Assembly: GCA_910588655.1 (NCBI GenBank)
Contig: CAJUPJ010000071.1
Coordinates: forward strand, 1-8,035
Length of the DNA: 8,035 nucleotides
Origin: an uncultured Lachnospiraceae bacterium
Lineage (GTDB): Bacteria; Bacillota; Clostridia; Lachnospirales; Lachnospiraceae
Direction: 5' to 3'
Shown here one piece after another: positions 5,927 through 8,035 of this stretch; position 1 is the first letter of the stretch; every line of letters begins with the position of its first letter. A program made the translations under genes and the position numbers. The notes beneath the pieces were generated by a model, which worked only from the letters and a program-made list of their open reading frames with translations, did no database searches and was not told the DNA's origin.

Positions 5927-6565
5927 ATGTCGGATTATAAATGTGAAATGAAGGTCGTAGGAGATGTGCAGACAAACTGTTACCTGTTTTATAATACAGA
6001 TACATCAGAGTGTATTATTATAGACCCTGGTGACGAGGCACAGCGCATTAATTCATTTATTGTGGAAAAAGGGCTTAAGCCCGTTGCAATACTGCTTACA
6101 CATGGGCATTTTGACCATGTTGGTGCAGTTACATTTTTAAGGAATAAATACGGAATAAAGATATATGCAGCAGAGGCAGAGCGTGAAACTCTTGAAAACC
6201 CTGCAATTAACCTTTCTTCCCAGCTTATGGGCGGCAGGATAGTCCTTGAGGCGGACGAATGGCTTTCAGACGGACAGGAATTAGATATTATTGGTGAAAA
6301 AATAAAATGCCTGCTGACACCAGGCCATACTGAAGGTGGTATGTGTTTTTATTTTACAGGCTGTGGCATACTTTTTTCTGGTGATACCCTTTTTGAACAG
6401 TCTGTAGGGCGCACAGATTTTCCAGGAGGAAGCATGGGGACTCTTGTTAAATCTATAAGGACGAAGCTTTTTGTACTTCCAGACCATATAAAAGTTTATC
6501 CAGGGCATGGCATGGCTACTACTATTGGTGATGAGAAGATGCTTAACCCATATGCTGCTATATAA
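5927..6565 (+). CDS. Metallo-beta-lactamase fold hydrolase, glyoxalase-II-like (YqgX/GloB type)
   Basis: This 212-residue cytoplasmic protein carries the full dinuclear metal site of the family: THGHFDH (H59, H61, D63, H64), GHTEG (H134), SGDTLF (D153) and YPGHG (H194). The early NCYLF and IIDPGDE segments are also typical. Its length matches the short group that lacks the C-terminal substrate-binding domain of classical glyoxalase II, so hydroxyacylglutathione or another thioester is possible but not certain as substrate. Start choice: AGGAG at 5912-5916 lies 10 nt before the ATG, with a second GAGGG at 5918-5922. A later in-frame ATG at 5948 lacks a comparable site. The gene sits 55 nt after relA and 23 nt before hemZ. 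In many Clostridia a D-Tyr-tRNA deacylase gene (dtd) lies near relA; none is present between these genes. The conserved neighbourhood says little about function. Confidence 0.9.
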   Translation: MSDYKCEMKVVGDVQTNCYLFYNTDTSECIIIDPGDEAQRINSFIVEKGLKPVAILLTHGHFDHVGAVTFLRNKYGIKIYAAEAERETLENPAINLSSQLMGGRIVLEADEWLSDGQELDIIGEKIKCLLTPGHTEGGMCFYFTGCGILFSGDTLFEQSVGRTDFPGGSMGTLVKSIRTKLFVLPDHIKVYPGHGMATTIGDEKMLNPYAAI

Positions 6566-6588
6566 ACAGGGATTATACGGAGGGGCAT

Positions 6589-8035
6589 ATGGTTAAAATT
6601 ATACTGCCAGAACGGGACTTTGACTATGAACTCCAGGCGCTTGTGGCAAGCTTTTTTCCTGGGCAGCAAATACAGGTGGAAGTGTGTGGCGGGGAAGCAG
6701 GTACTGGTAATACTGTAGAAGACAGAGAACCACTTGCCACAATTAATATAAAATGGTCACAATATAAGATTTCAGCAGATTTCCGGGCAAAATCTTTTTT
6801 AATTTCCAGGCAGTCTTTTGTAACAGGTGACGGTGACTGGCATAAACATATAGATAAGAGCGCACATCCTTACAGGACTTATTATAAAAATGTCTTAAAG
6901 AAGCTTGTTTTCTGTTTAATAAAGGATTTTCCAGAAGAAATGCTGCCAGAAGGGCTTATAAGGCATATTCCTGCATGGGGTACAATGACTGGTGTAAGGC
7001 CTGTTAAGATTGTAATGGATGAAATCCTTAAAGGCAGGGATATTGCAAGTATAAGGGAGAGCCTGGATAGTGTATACTGCCTGGACAGTGAAAAGGCAGG
7101 GCTGGCAATACAAGTTGCGGCACGTGAGGCAGAGCTTTTAAAGAAGGCAGATTATGGGAACAGATACAGCCTTTATATAGGCATACCATTCTGCCCGTCA
7201 ACATGCCTTTACTGTTCTTTTGCGTCAAATCCTTATTACAGGGAACTTGCAGATGCCTATCTGGAGGCACTGTTTAAGGAGATGGAGTATTCATCGCATA
7301 TATTTAAAGACAGGAATTTAACAAGTATATATATTGGCGGAGGTACGCCAACTGCACTAAATGCATTGCAGCTTTCAAAGCTTATGGAAGCATTGCACAA
7401 GTATTTTCCAGTGGATAAAAGCGTTGAATTTACAGTAGAAGCAGGCAGGCCTGATAGTATTACAGAAGAGAAATTAAAGGTACTGCACACGCATGGCACA
7501 GGCAGGATATCTGTAAACCCGCAAACCATGCAGCAGAAAACATTAGATATTATTGGAAGAAGGCATACTGCAAGGCAGACGGCAGATGCCTTTAACCTGG
7601 CGCGCAAAAACGGGTTTGATAATATAAATATGGATTTAATTACCGGGCTTCCTGGTGAAACGGCAGGGGATTTTAAAGATACACTTTCACAAATAAAGGA
7701 ATTAGCCCCAGACAGCCTTACTATACATTCCCTTGTAGTTAAAAGGGCTTCAAAACTGCGTGAAAAAATACAGGAAGATGGCAAGGAGGATGGCAGCAGG
7801 GCTCTATATATGGAAGAAATGTTTAATATTGGGCAGCGGTTTGCCAGGGAGCAGGGATACCATCCATACTATATGTACAGACAGAAAAATTCTGCTGGAT
7901 GCACAGGGAGCACAGGCCAGGAGAATATAGGATATGCAAAAGAGGGTAAAGAATGTCTTTATAATATTCTTATTATGGAAGAGAAACAGACTATTCTGGC
8001 ACTCGGCGCCGGGGCATCAACAAAACTGTACCATA
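6589..8035 (+). CDS. hemZ: HemZ-like radical SAM protein (3' end outside the window)
   Basis: An open frame runs from the ATG at 6589 to the window end, giving 482 codons without a stop. GGAGG at 6579-6583 supports the start, 5 nt upstream. The N-terminal part (about 1-190) contains WGTMTGVRPVKI, characteristic of HemZ. The radical SAM core follows with FCPSTCLYC, whose Cys202, Cys206 and Cys209 would bind the 4Fe-4S cluster, then IGGGTPT and later GLPGE. The final visible part includes MYRQKN, GKECLYNILIMEE and LGAGAS, also typical of the family. The family is annotated as an oxygen-independent coproporphyrinogen III oxidase-like protein related to HemN and HemW, but a direct haem-synthesis role is doubtful and no other haem gene is visible here. 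Residues about 437-441 form a small Thr/Ser/Gly/Cys insert relative to the AGN-ENVGYA form I recall for relatives. Probably only the last few dozen residues are missing. It likely belongs to the relA transcript. Confidence 0.9.
   Translation, partial: MVKIILPERDFDYELQALVASFFPGQQIQVEVCGGEAGTGNTVEDREPLATINIKWSQYKISADFRAKSFLISRQSFVTGDGDWHKHIDKSAHPYRTYYKNVLKKLVFCLIKDFPEEMLPEGLIRHIPAWGTMTGVRPVKIVMDEILKGRDIASIRESLDSVYCLDSEKAGLAIQVAAREAELLKKADYGNRYSLYIGIPFCPSTCLYCSFASNPYYRELADAYLEALFKEMEYSSHIFKDRNLTSIYIGGGTPTALNALQLSKLMEALHKYFPVDKSVEFTVEAGRPDSITEEKLKVLHTHGTGRISVNPQTMQQKTLDIIGRRHTARQTADAFNLARKNGFDNINMDLITGLPGETAGDFKDTLSQIKELAPDSLTIHSLVVKRASKLREKIQEDGKEDGSRALYMEEMFNIGQRFAREQGYHPYYMYRQKNSAGCTGSTGQENIGYAKEGKECLYNILIMEEKQTILALGAGASTKLYH

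Noticed and set aside
7257..7784. 175-codon reverse-strand frame
   Set aside because: It is antisense to the radical SAM core of hemZ, whose frame is clearly real.

Overview
The window looks like a low-to-moderate GC Firmicute of class Clostridia, most likely Lachnospiraceae. Supporting signs are GGAGG-type ribosome binding sites, A/T-rich codon use with many AGG and ATA codons, a long bifunctional Rel protein, and the relA - metallo-beta-lactamase - hemZ order typical of Clostridia. The family-level placement is an inference from gene content, not from a marker-gene comparison. All six genes lie on the + strand. No RNA genes, CRISPR arrays, insertion sequences or attachment sites were seen.

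Region A (about 1-3387) is an accessory three-gene unit. It encodes a soluble VTC-domain (polyphosphate polymerase-like) protein, a four-helix DUF4956 membrane protein whose start overlaps the VTC stop by 8 nt, and a 649-residue surface lipoprotein. The lipoprotein is built from repeated beta-helix rungs of the Cthe_2159 (carbohydrate-binding DUF4353) type, interrupted by a Pro/Gly/His-rich insert that carries a 12-bp tandem repeat. The unit appears to link a cytoplasmic nucleotide- or phosphate-polymer enzyme, a membrane component and a cell-surface binding protein. Its joint function is not established and it is the best candidate here for an undescribed system. Its 5' end, and any further member such as a CotH kinase, lies outside the window.

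Region B (3388-3567) is the only sizeable intergenic stretch. It holds a perfect A/T-only 10-bp inverted repeat, a good sigma-A-type promoter, and a 13-nt palindrome in the predicted leader of relA. No convincing rho-independent terminator separates region A from region B.

Region C (3568-8035) is a housekeeping unit: bifunctional (p)ppGpp synthetase/hydrolase (relA/rel), a glyoxalase-II-like metallo-beta-lactamase hydrolase, and hemZ, a radical SAM protein cut by the window end. The close spacing (55 and 23 nt) suggests co-transcription from the promoter in region B. The Rel synthetase shows a His in place of the usual Arg in the RxKD motif, while its hydrolase motifs are intact.
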